Source: Planoprotostelium fungivorum
Taxonomy: Eukaryota; Evosea; Variosea; Cavosteliida; Cavosteliaceae
Direction: 5' to 3'
NCBI GenBank assembly: GCA_003024175.1
Contig: MDYQ01000002.1
Location: 1 to 64,000 of the forward strand
DNA length: 64,000 bases
Shown: positions 47,591 through 59,722 of the stretch, piece after piece
How the letters are laid out: each line of letters starts with the position of its first letter
How positions within the stretch are numbered: the first letter of the stretch is position 1
Notes under the pieces: generated by a model
What the model was told of the DNA's origin: nothing
Database searches by the model: none
What the model saw: only the letters and a program-made list of their open reading frames with translations
Made by a program: the position numbers and the translations under genes

Positions 47591-48006
47591 ATGAGCAAAC
47601 CATCGAAGGTATACCGTAGTTGGGATGAGTTCTACCCGTTCTATCTCACAGAACACTCCGACCCCGTCTGTAGAGGTCTTCACGTAGCTGGGACAACAGG
47701 TGTCATCCTGTTAGCTCTCTGGATCATTGTCACTGGAAATTGGTTTTCTCTGTGGCTTCTACCTCTCTGTGGGTCAGTGGTCGTCTACGTAATGACCCTC
47801 TCGATTGAACGATGAAACAGATATGGGTGTGGCTGGACAGGTCACTTCTTCTTCGGTGAGCCCTGCGACGTATGTTTCTGATCCATTCTTCAGAGAAGAA
47901 CAAACCTGCGACATTCAAGTATCCCTTCTACAGTCTGATCAGCGACTTCCGCATGTGGTTCGATGTCGTCACAGGAAAAGAACCTATTGTGACCAAGAGA
48001 CGATGA
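47591..48006 (+). CDS. DUF962/MPO1-like 2-hydroxy fatty acid dioxygenase
   Basis: Yeast Mpo1 is an ER Fe(II)-dependent dioxygenase that removes one carbon from 2-hydroxy fatty acids. This protein of about 110 residues has WDEFYPFYLTEHSDPVCRGL with the conserved EH, an Rx5H-type element (RGLHVAGTT), two membrane segments and the second signature CGWTGHFFFEKNKPATF with the conserved His and the tail YPFYSLISDFRMW. Two short introns (between CG and YGCGW, and within FFFEKN). The protein ends VTKRR. AATAAA lies about 57 bp downstream. Confidence 0.9.
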
Positions 48007-48092
48007 AGACTCCATGTTTCTTCGTGTGGATGCCTTTTATTGTGATTTTACATAAATACTGCATAAATAAACAGTGTTCGTCGTGTGTCTGA

Positions 48093-50653
48093 TCACAGCG
48101 GGAGAGGATATTGAGCACTACCAGCGGGACAGAATTCCATCTGTATCTGTTAGGCCTCTACCATGTCCATCTTCACTCACCACATACTTGACCACACCCG
48201 CAGGGCAGGCATGCAGGCCGACTCCGTCATCTATCCATGTCATCACCCTGAACCCACGAAATAAACTGTCTCCTCACCATAAGCGAAGGAATAGATGCCC
48301 GGTGCCGTCTGATGAATGACTTTCACAAATTGCGTATCAGTGATGGGACCGTTGCGACAGTCTTGTGGTCCGATGCATCCCTGATCGATGCGGCAGTTTC
48401 TATCTCTCAATCAAAAGAGGAACAAATGTCTCATTCTCACTGTGGGTTGGGCGTTGGGCAACACATGTACAAGGCGGGGATAGAGCCTTCATTCAGTCCG
48501 TAACCAGAGGGAGCACCGTAAGTGAGCTTCTTGCACGGAGATATACAGCCCAACACCATGTTGTTCTTGATGTATCTCAGATCCAGCCCGGTCATGTTGA
48601 TGCCGCTGTAGGAGGGAAATCTACCGTCCCACGAAGCGTCGTCAGCTGTGGGACATTTCTTGAGATCTAGATTGGAGCCATCGACCAGCTGTACAAATTA
48701 GATGGATCATCAAAGATGAGTCACCGTCAGTCCCCTGCAGGAGTTCCCATCGCAATCGCATTTTCCAGTCTGGCCGGACAGGTACACTTTGTAAGGAATG
48801 GTCCATCCGTCCACCTATCCAATTTCATTACCATGAAACAAGACGTTGTCGTGAACGGTAGGAATATAATCTTTGTGATTTTTAAATCGATCGTACCTGT
48901 GAGGTATCGAACCAAGTGGTGGGGTTGGTGGTGGCACAGGGAGAACCAGGCTTGCATCCCCAAGTAGCTTCGAAGAGAGAATCGATGGGAATGAGACATC
49001 CACCCGGTGGACAACCTGCCACGTAATCACTCTGTGGGCCTTTCTAAAGACACACCTCCGGGGGGGTTGGGGTAGTACTGAGAGGAATCACCGATGAGAC
49101 AGTTCTGTCCGCTGTCGTCACATCCATATTTAGCCCAGAATCTCGTTCCCTCTGCTCCAGTATCTGGAATGGTGTATTGTATAGTCGCTCCCACGCCCAA
49201 TCTATCCTCATCAGTCCGTGTACATGTTTCGTCTCTCGGCTCACTTTCGAACTGTGGAGCTCTGCCCCGGGAGTGGGCCACCTTGTCCTCCCATTCTACC
49301 TTCCACGAAGAGCTGATCAAAGTGAGATGAGGTTTGGAGATGGATACTCACCGGACTGCTACAGCTGTTGATGACTGTGAAATCGGCCTGAGAGTTGAAG
49401 TTGGGATCGACTCGGATGATCGTTCCAGAGGTGTAGCAGGCGACCAGATTGAGCTGGCCGGCCGTGCTGTCCTTCAGAAGACAGGTATTTGTGATACAAG
49501 ACTCGTAAGCCCACGCGGAACATTTGGGGTTATTATAGCATTGCAATTGGCAGTCCTGCGCGCTGGATGACTTCAGCGGTTGAAGTGAGTTCTAAACTCA
49601 CTTGGTGGACCTCAACTGGGCGATAGTTCCTCCCAAGCGGTTTCCGTTCTCGATCGTTCCGTATTGCGTGGTGACAACCGCAGTGCTGGATACTGCAGTT
49701 GTGGCCGCACCGCAGAATTGTTTCTGTAAGAGGGCGTTGTTTACGCAGCAGTACAGACTGGTAGAGTAACACGTGACACCGCACATTAAGAGAGGTACGG
49801 GACAGGATGATGTGGAAACGGGGATATTGGTGCTGGTAGTCGACCGGCTGCTTGTAGTCGACCGGCTGGTGCTGCTGCTGATGGTCGTCGAACGTGAGCT
49901 AGAAGTGCTCCGTGTGGTGGAGGGGGCTGAAGTGAGGGGTTTCGTAGAGAAAGTCGCCAGACCGCCGTTGGTTACCGTGCCGCAGAATTCCTTCGAAACC
50001 AAGACGTTATTCTCACAGCAGTATTGATCGGTGGAGAAGCAAGAGGTGCCGCACTGCTGTAGGTTGGGAGGACAGAGAGAAGCGGAGGTAGTGGCCGGAG
50101 TTGAGGTCGTCGGCGTTGTAGTCGAGGGAGTGGAAGTCGTGGAAATTGAAGTTGTGGGCGTTGTAGATGAGGTGAGTCCGCAGAATTGTTTCTGCACCAG
50201 GGCGTCGTTTACGCAGCAGTACTTATCCGTCGTATAACAGGAGATACCACACGGAAGAGAGGGTGCAGGGCATAGTGTAGATGTAGATGGGACGGACGTG
50301 GTCTGAGAGGAAGCTTGGCTGGAAGAGGTGGATGAGGTGGCCCCACAGAACTGCTTCTGCACCAGATTGTCTCCGACGCAGCAATACTTATCTGGAGTAT
50401 AACAGGCCGAGCCACACTGAGAGAGAGTGGGAGGGCAGAGAGATGGTGCAGTGGCGACCGTCGTCGATGGTGGTGGTGATGCTGATGTCATCACCCCGCA
50501 GAACCTCTTCTGAAGCAGTTGACCGTTGGAGCAGCAGTAGAGGTCATCTAGATAACATGACGGACCACATCCTTTAAGAGGAGGAGGGCAGATGGCATCG
50601 ATGGCGGCAGAGACCGTCAAGCAGAGAGAGAGAAATAAGACGAATCGTATCAT
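48093..50653 (-). CDS. Secreted Cys-repeat, PAN and thaumatin-like protein
   Basis: The signal peptide MIRFVLFLSLCLTVSAAIDA is followed by five repeats of about 32 residues of pattern CPxLxxCGxxCYxxxxYCC, then xxNxLxxKxFCG, separated by Ser/Thr-rich linkers likely to be O-glycosylated. A PAN/apple-like domain comes next: IENGNRLGGTIAQL, splice to DCQLQCYNNPKCSAWAYESC, then CLLKD. A thaumatin-like domain closes the protein: FTVINSCSSPV, FWAKYGCDDSGQNC, CDCDGNSCRGL, ISPCKKLTYGAPSGYGL, CCPTP, IYSFAYDD, and the closing KYVIQMEFCP, in thaumatin order. The Cys repeats resemble small fungal wall-glucan-binding modules. About eight introns. It is probably a wall- or glycan-interacting secreted protein. 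Confidence 0.8.
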
Positions 50654-50860
50654 GATACGTATCCGAAGAGTTATGTTTTTTTCTCTTGCGAACGCTCATT
50701 TGGGCGTCCACCCCTTCACCGGAGCATGGATGCACCTCCAATTGGTGGGCAAGAGGGGAAGTGTGTCACACGGGAGCTTGCTGACAGTCGGATCGATTCC
50801 AAAGTCTGGATTCCGAATCTCCGCGATTTCATCGATGACAGAATGATGCCCTTATCTCCT

Positions 50861-52120
50861 TTAATAGTATCCCCTTCTCTTTCGGTAGTGATGATGACCG
50901 TCGTCGTCATCATCATCATCATCGTAGTGCTTGTAGCGATTCCAGCCATATTGGTTATACGTGGAGGTGTCTCGCTCTGTAGACATTCCGGGCTGGAGGA
51001 ATTGAGATTCGATCAATTTGGGGTTCACGTCTGATGCACACCTGAAGCTCGGCAAGGTTGACGTAGGAATCTCCAGAAGACTCCAAGTTCATGCGATCTT
51101 CCCCGCTCTTCTTTCTTTTTCTTTCTTTTGGCCACTGAGCTCTACACCACACGCAGTCGGCCTTTCCTTGCTTTGACTTCTGCCACGTGTCGAAGCATGT
51201 CTTGTGGATGTTGTTACCGCAGGACACAGAACACCAGACGATCTCTTCTTTTCCTTCTTTCATGAGCTCATAACATATAGGACTGTTACATGTGAGTCAT
51301 TCCTGATGATTGGAATGATGCGCTTACCAATCATCTCTGTTGATGGGTTGTCGTTTGACCCCGGTCTCTTCTTCCTCTTCCTCTTCTTGGTGTTCACCGC
51401 CCTGGATCTGTTTGTACCTATCATGGTATCAATCGCCAGGCCGATGTGAGAGTGATTCTCACTTCTTCCTCACGGCAGAGGAGGCGACAAATGTAGCCGA
51501 GGGATCCTTCGGTGCGTGGTCGAATATGTGGTCCAGCTCAGCATCCAACAGATGGGATTGACATATCACCCGATCGTTTTCACTCACTCGGAGCACTCTC
51601 AAATAGACAAAGATCTCGCGAGATGTTATTTCATGATGGGTGTTGTGTGCTCCTCACGATGTGTTTGCAGAGATTGCCCTTCGCAAAGTCGGGGCAGGTG
51701 CAATTGGGTGTCTTATTGATTGTGACAATGTAAATATTTCCAACACTCCCCAGAATGGAAAATGAGGACTCTCTTGGACCGATTGTGCTTCTTGATATGA
51801 GATACATCCTTTGTGATTTCGCACGATGCAATCGATCAGAGATGGCCTGGTAGAATGTCAGGCTAGTCGTAATCGAAGAAGATCACATTTGTGAAGTTGC
51901 GAGTTCTGCCTCTTCGTTTCTCTGTTGGGTCAGCCTTCGGTCTAGAAGGTTGGGAGGGTGCTTCCTCCGTTTTTGTTGTAGTTGAATTTGAAATGGTGTC
52001 ATCAGTCAGATCGACCACCTCGTTTTCGAAGCCAGGATGCATTCGTTTGATGTGAGATTTTAGACCTCCCTTGTTCACGTATGATTTTCCACATTCAGAG
52101 CAGACGGGTCTGTCTGCCAT
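50861..52120 (-). CDS. SWIM-RING ubiquitin ligase, ZSWIM2-like, with N-terminal C2H2 finger
   Basis: This is a predicted E3 ligase. It starts MADRPVCSECGKSYVNKGGL, a C2H2 finger (C-x2-C-x12-H-x4-H). A disordered linker and splice lead to AISDRLHRAKSQRMYLIS, then the SWIM finger TPNCTCPDFAKGNLCKHI, followed by LRVLRVSENDRVICQSHLLD as in ZSWIM2. Next comes a RING-type domain: DDCPICYELMKEG, VWCSVSCGNNIHKTCFDTW, DCVWCRAQW. The tail has YNQYGWNRYKHY, an Asp run and a His/Arg-rich end. Animal ZSWIM2 is a self-ubiquitinating E3; the C2H2 finger is an addition. Four or five introns. It is head-to-head with the WD40 gene. Confidence 0.82.
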
Positions 52121-52314
52121 GTTGTGCTCTGTAACGGTTTTTTCTATCTCAAGCTTGCGTTTAGTTGTTCGTTGTAAAAAGTATTATCCGTGCTCCAAAA
52201 AGGGAGCCGTGAGAAACCAACACTCAGGCTGTACATCACAAGCACAAAAGCTGTCATCACCGATACGCCCCAGAAACAACGGTGAGTGACGACTGCTCTG
52301 TCATCGATAATGTA

Positions 52315-55300
52315 ATGCTCACATATCTAACCAAAGGCTCTTCGAACCTCCATGCCGTAAAACGCTCGACATCCAACAAAGACTCTATGCTGCGCCCGCT
52401 CGCATTAGAAAAGGTAGTCGACGATCGATCTCCCGTCAGCGCATGGGGAGAGAGACGACTCAGTCGACCTACTTCGGCCAGTCCATCCGAAAGGTCCACG
52501 AGCTTGTCCAGTGATTGCACATATGAGGTCACCATTGCACCGAAGGGGCACAAACCTCCACCACCACCTCCGATTATAGAAGTGGTAGAACAAATCACAG
52601 CCACACCTCGAACGCCAGTTGGCACCCCACGGACCCCAACTGGGTCGCCGAGAAAGGTGACATCACATACCACATGCGCGATGCACGGGATGACACAGCT
52701 CAGCCAGAGAATATGGGACGAAAGCCTTTCTTCGCTCACGATCTTCTCATGGAGATCGACATCAATCATGTTTTAGACATGAAGAGGGAGTTTGCTGATG
52801 CAGGTGGCGGAGTCAATCTCGAGGACTTTGTGCGGGTGGTCAAGAGAGCCATACCTCACAAATCGGAAGCGGAGTCGACACTTGTAACTCGTTTGGCCAA
52901 CCTCTTCGCTGAGATCGACGTCGATAATGACGGCGAGATGACCTGGGAGGAGTTCACTTCTTTCATCGTCAAGGGAGGCGTACAGTCGCACGACTCTACT
53001 CTCGAGTTGAAAGAATATTCTGAGCTCTCTCTGAAGAAACATATCCCCGTACAGGGTGCATCGAAGTTCAAGTGAGAAGATGTCGATGGATGAGACCGTC
53101 AGCTCATCGGAGTAGGTATATATCGCAACTGGACCGATTGATTGTCTGTGATCAGAACAAAGACAATAGCGTCCGTATCTACAAACCAGAATGGGATCAA
53201 TTTCAGACAGACTACCAATTGATCAAAGAACTCAAATGGCATAAAGGTGAACCAATTCCTCTTCCCTCACTGACGGCTCCAGGCTCTGCATTAGACGTGG
53301 AATACATCGATAACCTGGGAATGTTAGCCACATCCTCCATCGATAACACGATCATGTTCTGGGATGTTGAGGCGGGCTATCGGTGGCGGCAGTGGTTCCC
53401 AGTACCTTATCCCCAACTGGCCATAGTGTACTCTCAAGCGAACCACACCATGTTCTCCGGTGATGAGACCTTCATCGCGTGACCTCTGATGCAGTGACAG
53501 GTGGATCGGATGGAATCGTGAGAACGTGGCCAGCCGCACAGATCATGGGCACTCAGGAGAGGTTTCCGAAACACAATTATCCGAAGCAGGAGGACATGAT
53601 CACGAGTCTACAAATCATTCCCAATACGCCGCTGCTTGCCTGTGGCTCTCTGGACTCCACCATCGACATATTGGATATCAACTCTGGACTCCGAGAGAGG
53701 CAGCTGAGAGGACACATCAAAGGTGAGAGATGATGTTCAGATATAATCTAACGACAAATGTAGGTGTCTTCTCTCTATCCTACAACAATCAACATCGCTT
53801 CCTGTTATCCGCCGGTAGTGATCGAGACGCCTTAGTCTGGAATCCGATGGCGAAGAGTAAGCCCATATTCAGGTTGAAGGGTCACCACGTCTCTCTCGTT
53901 TCGATCGAAGTCCTCGAGGGTACTCCACAGGTAGATCGAAGCTGCTTTCTCTCACTGATCCGTATCAGATCATCACAGCTGACGTGGATGGTATATTCAA
54001 ACTGTGGGACGTCAGAACGTTTGAATGTATGCAGACCTTCGAGTCTTCGGCTGGGCTGAGCGGTTTGACTTCGTTCACCTGCGTCAAGGAGCATAATCAA
54101 GTCGTTGCCGCGGGCAACCGTGTGGTCTCATTCGAGTACAACCGACCGGGCGTGGCGTGGCTCACTATGGACGTACCCATAGTGAAAGCCACATATAATT
54201 CCACAACTGCCACGATCCTAACGGCGGGGTCAGATTCCGTCAAAATCTGGGATGTCTATACAGGAAAGGTGAACGAGACATCGAACGAACACCTGCTGAC
54301 GATGTGACTAGATGTTGAGAACGTACTCTGGTCTGTGCGATATATCACAGAACGACTATATATCCGCCATGTGTATGGATCCATTTCACAAGAAGATTAT
54401 CGTAGGTACAACGGAGGGTTCCATCATGGTCTTGAACTACTCCAATGGTGCTTTACTGCGAAAGCTTGACTGCCACAACTCTGTCGTATCTGAGCTCATC
54501 CACACACCCGAAATTGGAATCATCATCTCGGCCTCGTGGGATCACACCATCAACATCCACGATGAATTGGACACCGAGAAGAAGAACAGAGGAAGTATTT
54601 TGAGGCAAGTCGGTAACAAGAAGGACGTCACTGCAGTGGCGTACGAATCAGGCTTGAGCTTGATCGTCTGCGGTACCTCAGATGGGTTCATCTGGGTTTG
54701 GGATTTCGAGAAATTAGGTGAGCTCGCACGTCATCAAGCCAAAAATGAATATCCACGCAGGATTTGAAACGAAATTGGAACACACGGAGGGGTCAGGCAT
54801 CACGGCCTTACAATTTTTGACTCCTTATCCTGTTCTGTGCAGCGCGGATGACAAGGGTCAAGTCAGATTCTGGACCGTCAAACCTGCACCAAACAAGTAT
54901 CACCTGCTTCAACAATTCGAGAACTATTGGACAGCCTCGATGGAAGTACCAGACGCCGTCGGCTCACAGAAGGCGGATAAGAACACCATCACTAGCATCG
55001 CATGGAACCACCACCACATGAAGTTGTACACCGGGGATGATTCAGGATTCCTGACTATTTGGGACATGAAGGACTTTTTTATACAGCACGAACTATGTAC
55101 ATTCAACGTGAAATTCTCTCGTTCACGTCAGTCGCTGAATGTCTGCAGGTGATCAGGAGTCACAATCGAAGGAAGGCTGTACAATATGGTGATGCCACAA
55201 AAGAATTATCAGCGAACGCATACAAGGCTCCAAAAGGAGAGAAGCTTCCTCTGCCTATGATCTCTCAGTGGAGAGGTCACTACGCCACAGTCTCATCGTT

Positions 55301-56207
55301 GGAGATGATACAAGATCCTCTCACCCTTTTATCTGCCGGTTTAGACAAACGAGTTCGAGTGTGGGGACCCAACGGTGAATACTGTGGTACCCTGAGACAA
55401 TCCAATGGTACAAATTGGAAGTGAGTCTCACGATTGACCTTGTCCACTCGTCTGATGATGAGTAGATTCCCTATCAACGAGCAGGCCAGAAGAATCGAAC
55501 ACGAGACGAAAGCCCACGGTATATTAGACCGAATCGAAGCCAAAGAGGTGATTGATCCTCTCATTCGCATCTAATTGTAATGAACAGACGGCCGAGAAGC
55601 GTAAACCTCGTTTTAAGATGTCCTCCGTGATCAACGAAAAGAATGCAGAGGACGAGATGAGAGAGCAGATGGAGATGAAATTGGCGGCACAGAGAGAAGC
55701 AAAGAAGCAGATCAGGGAATGGGCCTTCTCGGGTCGCAGTTTGAAAGAACCCATCGGTTTCTACGATGTCATCAAAGCGAAGATCAGAGTCGGAAACCCC
55801 GAGTTAAACAAGTTCAGTCCAAGTGAGGAAATAGACTTTTGACGCTTGGAACTGATGCATCATAGATCAACCGGGGTGGTTTCCCATCCTCATGAACCCT
55901 GTCGTAGACAAAGACTTGCGCAATAGCAGTGAGTTGACTTTTGAAAGTGAAATTGATCGGTATTGCAGCGACATACGAGACAAAGATTCCAACACGACCG
56001 AAAGCACCGCTGTTGGGTGTTCGCAACGATCGCGATGAGAAGAGATCGTTCATGGCGGTCAATCAGGTGAGGTGTCACTTGATGTCGAATGAAGCTGATG
56101 AGAAATAACAGTTGGTGGAATCGAAGAACTATTCGAGCAGCCAAATCGATGCTGGACAGAGGTTGGCGAGAGCATTAGTGGACATAGAGAGGGATGATAA
56201 TATGTAA
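52315..56207 (+). CDS. EF-hand and WD40-repeat protein (WDR49/WDR64-like)
   Basis: A large protein of roughly 1,100 residues. The N-terminus (MLTYLTKGSSNLHAV) is disordered with RTPVGTPRTPTGSP. An EF-hand region follows (FAEIDVDNDGEMTWEEFTSF, canonical calcium loop D-x-D-x-D-G). Then come ten or more WD repeats: LATSSIDNTIMFWDVEAG, VTGGSDGIVRTWPA, LLSAGSDRDALVWNPM, ILTAGSDSVKIWDVYTGK, IISASWDHTINIHDE, VCGTSDGFIWVWDFE, LYTGDDSGFLTIWDMKD and LLSAGLDKRVRVWGPNGEY. A coiled-coil tail (MREQMEMKLAAQREAKKQIR) and a conserved C-terminal part (IGFYDVIKAKIR) end at ERDDNM. The plan matches WDR49/WDR64/EFCAB8-type proteins, often linked to cilia in animals. About 13 introns. Confidence 0.85.
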
Positions 56208-56256
56208 AAGTAGAGATTTTGTTGCGAATCTATTCTATCACTGTTGTACAACATTG

Positions 56257-57769
56257 TTATCTTCGGTTCTTCTTTCCTCTTCCTCTGCGGTTGTTCTTTC
56301 CCTTTGCTTGGTTCGTATCACTCTTTTGTATCTCCTCTTTTTCTTCGCTCTCTTCTTCCTTCTCTTCCTCTTTCTCTTCTTCCTTCTTCTCTTCTTCCTT
56401 CTTCTCTTCCTCTTTCTTCTCTTCCTCTTCCTTCTTCTCTTCCTCTTTCTTCTCTTCCTCTTCCTTCTCCTCTTTGCCTTCCGTCTTTGTTTGTGTCTCC
56501 TCTTGTTTCTTCTCTTCCTCGATTGGCTTCTCTGTTCTTGTCTCTTTCACTTCTACCTTCTCCTCCTCTTTCTTCTCCTCTAATTTCTCTTCCTTCTTCT
56601 CCTCCTTCTCTTCCGTCTTTTCTTCCTCTTTCTTCTCTTCGGTGTCCTCCTTCTCTTCCTTCTTCTCCTCCTTCTCTTCCTTCTTCTCCTCCTTCTCTTC
56701 CTTCTTCTCCTCCTTCTCTTCCTTCTTCTCCTCCTTCTCTTCCTTCTTCCCCTCCTTCTCTTCCTTCTCTTCCTTGGGTTGTGTTTCACCACTGAGAGTC
56801 AACTTTCTCCTCGGTAAGTGATCAGCCAAGGCATCCTACCATCTCATCAGAGGAGAACACTCGTCTCATCTCACCTCTTCCTTCGATTCGGGATTTCTGC
56901 GTAATGTCTACATTTCTCGTAAGCATGACGATCTACATCCATGATCACATCACCTCTTCTGCATCGCTGAATTTGAGTGGAAAAGTCGTCGAGTAATTCT
57001 GGTTGCTCTCGTTCCAAACTTGTTTGTAATCTTCTCCCTTGTAAATCAACACGCCTTGGTTCTTCATCAGTCACCATGGACGATCCTCAATCGCATCACC
57101 TTCTCCTCTTCTCAGACCTGCGGTCCAATTTCCAACAAAGACATCACCGTCTGAAACGATCGAATGAGATGTTACGTTCTAATGGTGATCCTCACCTGGC
57201 CACGTGTATTTACCCGGACCCTCTCTGACGTCATCAACATATGTGCCCGTGAAGACACCACCGTTCTTGTATATGATCTGTTCTCAGTGTTAGATAAAAT
57301 TGAACGATGGTCTTCTATCACTTTGGCTCCAGAGCCACTTCTCTTATCATCAACCCAAGGTCCCTCATATTTGTCACCGTTCCTCCAAGAGAGTGTTCCT
57401 GATGTGTGTGATTGCTAGCTCTGCTATTTGATTCAACTTACCTAAACCACACTTGACGTTGGCCATCCAATCTCCTTCATAGACATCTCCAGAATCCCAG
57501 ATGAATTTACCTTGACCGTGTTTCATGCCTTGCACGACGGTACCGACGTATCTATGGACATAAGACAAAAAGATGATATGAAGATCTCACCTTCCAAACT
57601 TTTCTCTTGAATCGACCTGACCTTCCAGCTGTTCTAGCGATACAGACAGAGTGGGTAGCTTCTCTCGACTTCCAAGAAGTTGAGGTCTTGAAATGGTGCC
57701 CAGAGACGATTTAAGACGGTCGATGAAATTGAAAGGAACACCAGGGTTAGGATTGATGGTAGTCGTCAT
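56257..57769 (-). CDS. MORN-repeat protein with Lys/Glu-rich tail
   Basis: MORN repeats form beta-hairpin arrays that bind membranes or scaffold proteins. After a leader (MTTTINPNPGVPFNFIDRL) come four or five repeats, each split by introns: RYVGTVVQGMKHGQGKF, GDVYEGDWMANVKCGLG, DKYEGPWVDDKRSGSGAK, GVFTGTYVDDVREGPGKYTW and GDVFVGNWTAGLRRGEG. A conserved tail follows (LIYKGEDYKQVWNESNQ). The 3' part is a Lys/Glu repeat of about 170 codons ending RGRGKKNRR, but the junction linking it to the MORN part near 56.83 kb is ambiguous (an Arg/Lys frame is also possible). Upstream in-frame sequence (VAEFSELLVAKLWTKLDR) suggests the N-terminus may be longer than drawn. Confidence 0.7.
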
Positions 57770-58165
57770 GTTTGTGTTGGGTAAGAGGAAATGAGACAGA
57801 GATTGAAGTTCGATGGAGAAATTTCGGTCGAGTTTCGTCCACAATTTAGCCACCAAGAGTTCAGAGAACTCGGCCACCTTCACCCCATCAGAGACACTCA
57901 CAGACCCATCGTGTCTCTTTCTTCTAAAGAGATCGGTCAGGTGAGGAAGGTCATCATCGCGTGTGTCATTGGATGCTGAACGCCGAGGGAAGCGGACCTT
58001 GCTTGTGCCTTTATCCTAGCAATGTACTTACTCAACTGAATCGATTTTGTGTTGCAACAGGATCCACAGCTGAGTAGTGTAAACGAATGGGTCATTTTGT
58101 CGTTTAATTATGACGTATCAAGAAAGGGCGGATATCACATTCGTCACACATCACACATTACAGCG
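57770..58165. other. Intergenic or 5' region of the MORN gene
   Basis: The right part is the shared promoter region of the MORN and ependymin-like genes. The left part (57770-57970) stays open in the MORN frame and may be coding, but no start codon or convincing upstream exon was found. Confidence 0.45.
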
Positions 58166-58962
58166 ATGAAGATCTTCTTCCTCTTCGCACTAGTCATAGG
58201 GGTTCAGTCCTTATACCTCAGTCAGGATTACACGGCAAACATCACTGCGACCTATCGCAACATTGGACCCTTTGGATCTATTCGTTCATGGCAGGTGAAT
58301 TTGTCATAGATCATTGCCGATGCATTTGACCAAACTGAATGCACGAAGGGGCTGGTGAAGAATGATTGGACCCACCAACGAAAATTCTTCAAGGGAGAGA
58401 TCAAAGCAGGAGTTCTCTGGTACACAGTGGATCAGAACGTGACTGAGATTGCCAACTACTACAAAACAGAGTCCTACGTTTTCAATGTGAGCCGCCTTCG
58501 TAACCACTTGACGCAAATTTTGTCTACAGGATACACACTGTGATCTCGCTTTTCCGTTTTCAAAGTTCATCCACGCTCCCTTCTCGTGGCTGGAGGATCC
58601 TGACGTAAGCTTTTTCATCATACAATGAACATCATTCTGACCTCCATCAAGATCGCAGAGTCCACAAACACAACCAAGTGTCCCGGAACCAATTCAGCCA
58701 AATATTACGAGTTGGTGAGGTGACACGACATCATCATCAGCACCAACGACGATGCCAGCGGAGCGACACTTTGCAAAGTCCAACTTTCCAACTCTGTCTC
58801 GACAGTGAAGGCCTCCCCACCTACCTACATCGAATCCAGTACAGAGTCGAGTACAACATCCACTTCTCCTCTTTCTCCTTCGGTGCTGGCGATGACGAAG
58901 ACTATCGCATTCCAAAGATATGCAAGAGGGCCGCCCCTCCCGTCGTGAGAGAGAAAGAATAA
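58166..58962 (+). CDS. Ependymin-like secreted protein (copy 2)
   Basis: Signal peptide MKIFFLFALVIGVQSLYL, then a Cys-containing mature domain of about 200 residues: KFFKGEIKAGVLWYTVDQN, DTHCDLAFPFSKFIHAPFSW, KCPGTNSAKYYEL, QSPTFQLCLDSEGLPTYLHR, VEYNIHFSSFSFGAGDDEDY and a late IPKIC. The order of the paired Cys, the W-containing middle and the final xPxxC follow the ependymin-related pattern; the assignment is moderate. Three introns are clear. The first one, after SIRSWQ, ends either after 15 nt (TAG at 58309) or after 54 nt (GAAG at 58348). It is tail-to-tail with eS7; AATAAA overlaps the stop. Confidence 0.6.
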
Positions 58963-59007
58963 ATTGCGGAAAACTCGTTTTATTGTCCCTTCGATGAAGA
59001 GCTGGAT

Positions 59008-59722
59008 CTAGTTCTCTCTCTGGACGACGGGGAACTCGAAGACAGACTTCTTTCCGGTCAACTTCTTGTACACGGCAGCGTACGTCTCCAGCTTGTACTC
59101 GGTGTTGTTCTGATCCTTGCGGTCCAACAACCTACATCACGTCAATTCCAATCGATTGGATTTTTCGTCAAGGATATATGACACGTTCTGCTCTGTTTCG
59201 AACGACGATGTGACATGATCCGACAAGGTGATATACATGCATATCAGATGGTGTTGGAGAGGAAGTGCTGACTCACACTTTGAGGAGCTTAGATCCGTCT
59301 GTGCGGACACGGAGTCTCTTTCCAACGATCTCAGTGGGGTAGACCAGATCGTCGAGGATCTGCTCGTGGACGGAGGTGACGGTTCTGTTGTAGGGTCTTC
59401 TCTGGCCGGCAGTGGAGTTCTTCATCAACTGGCGCTGGGCGATGATGACAACGTGCTGTCCGCTGAACTTCTTCTCGAGCTCACGAACGAGCTGGAGCTG
59501 GACCTTGTGGAATCCCTTGAGGAGCTTGTAGGGAACGAAGAGAACGAGGGCCTTACGACCTCCGTTGAGATCGACCTGCTTGGCAGAGGAGATGTGGAGA
59601 TTCTTCAGATCGGCCTTGAACTCGGTGTTCTGAGAGAGATCGAAGAGGGCCTGGGCGACCTGGTTTTCGAGCTCGGTGGGCTCACCGCTCTTCTTGATGA
59701 TCTTTTCACTGGCAGTTGACAT
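59008..59722 (-). CDS. RPS7: 40S ribosomal protein eS7
   Basis: A structural protein of the small ribosomal subunit. Exon 1 codes [44 protein letters not shown]-type helix and [20 protein letters not shown]. The single intron (about 59132-59270) joins LLKV to [20 protein letters not shown] and [14 protein letters not shown], as in animal and plant eS7. Full-length with no oddities. It shares a 294-bp promoter region with the rubrerythrin-like gene, and its AATAAA lies on the other strand next to that of the ependymin-like gene. Confidence 0.97.

Noticed and set aside
49773-50237. Val/Glu-rich + strand frames
   Set aside because: Antisense of the Ser/Thr linkers in the Cys-repeat protein.
56194-56821. 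Leu/Ser/Phe-rich + strand frames over 180 codons
   Set aside because: Antisense of the Lys/Glu repeat at the end of the MORN gene.
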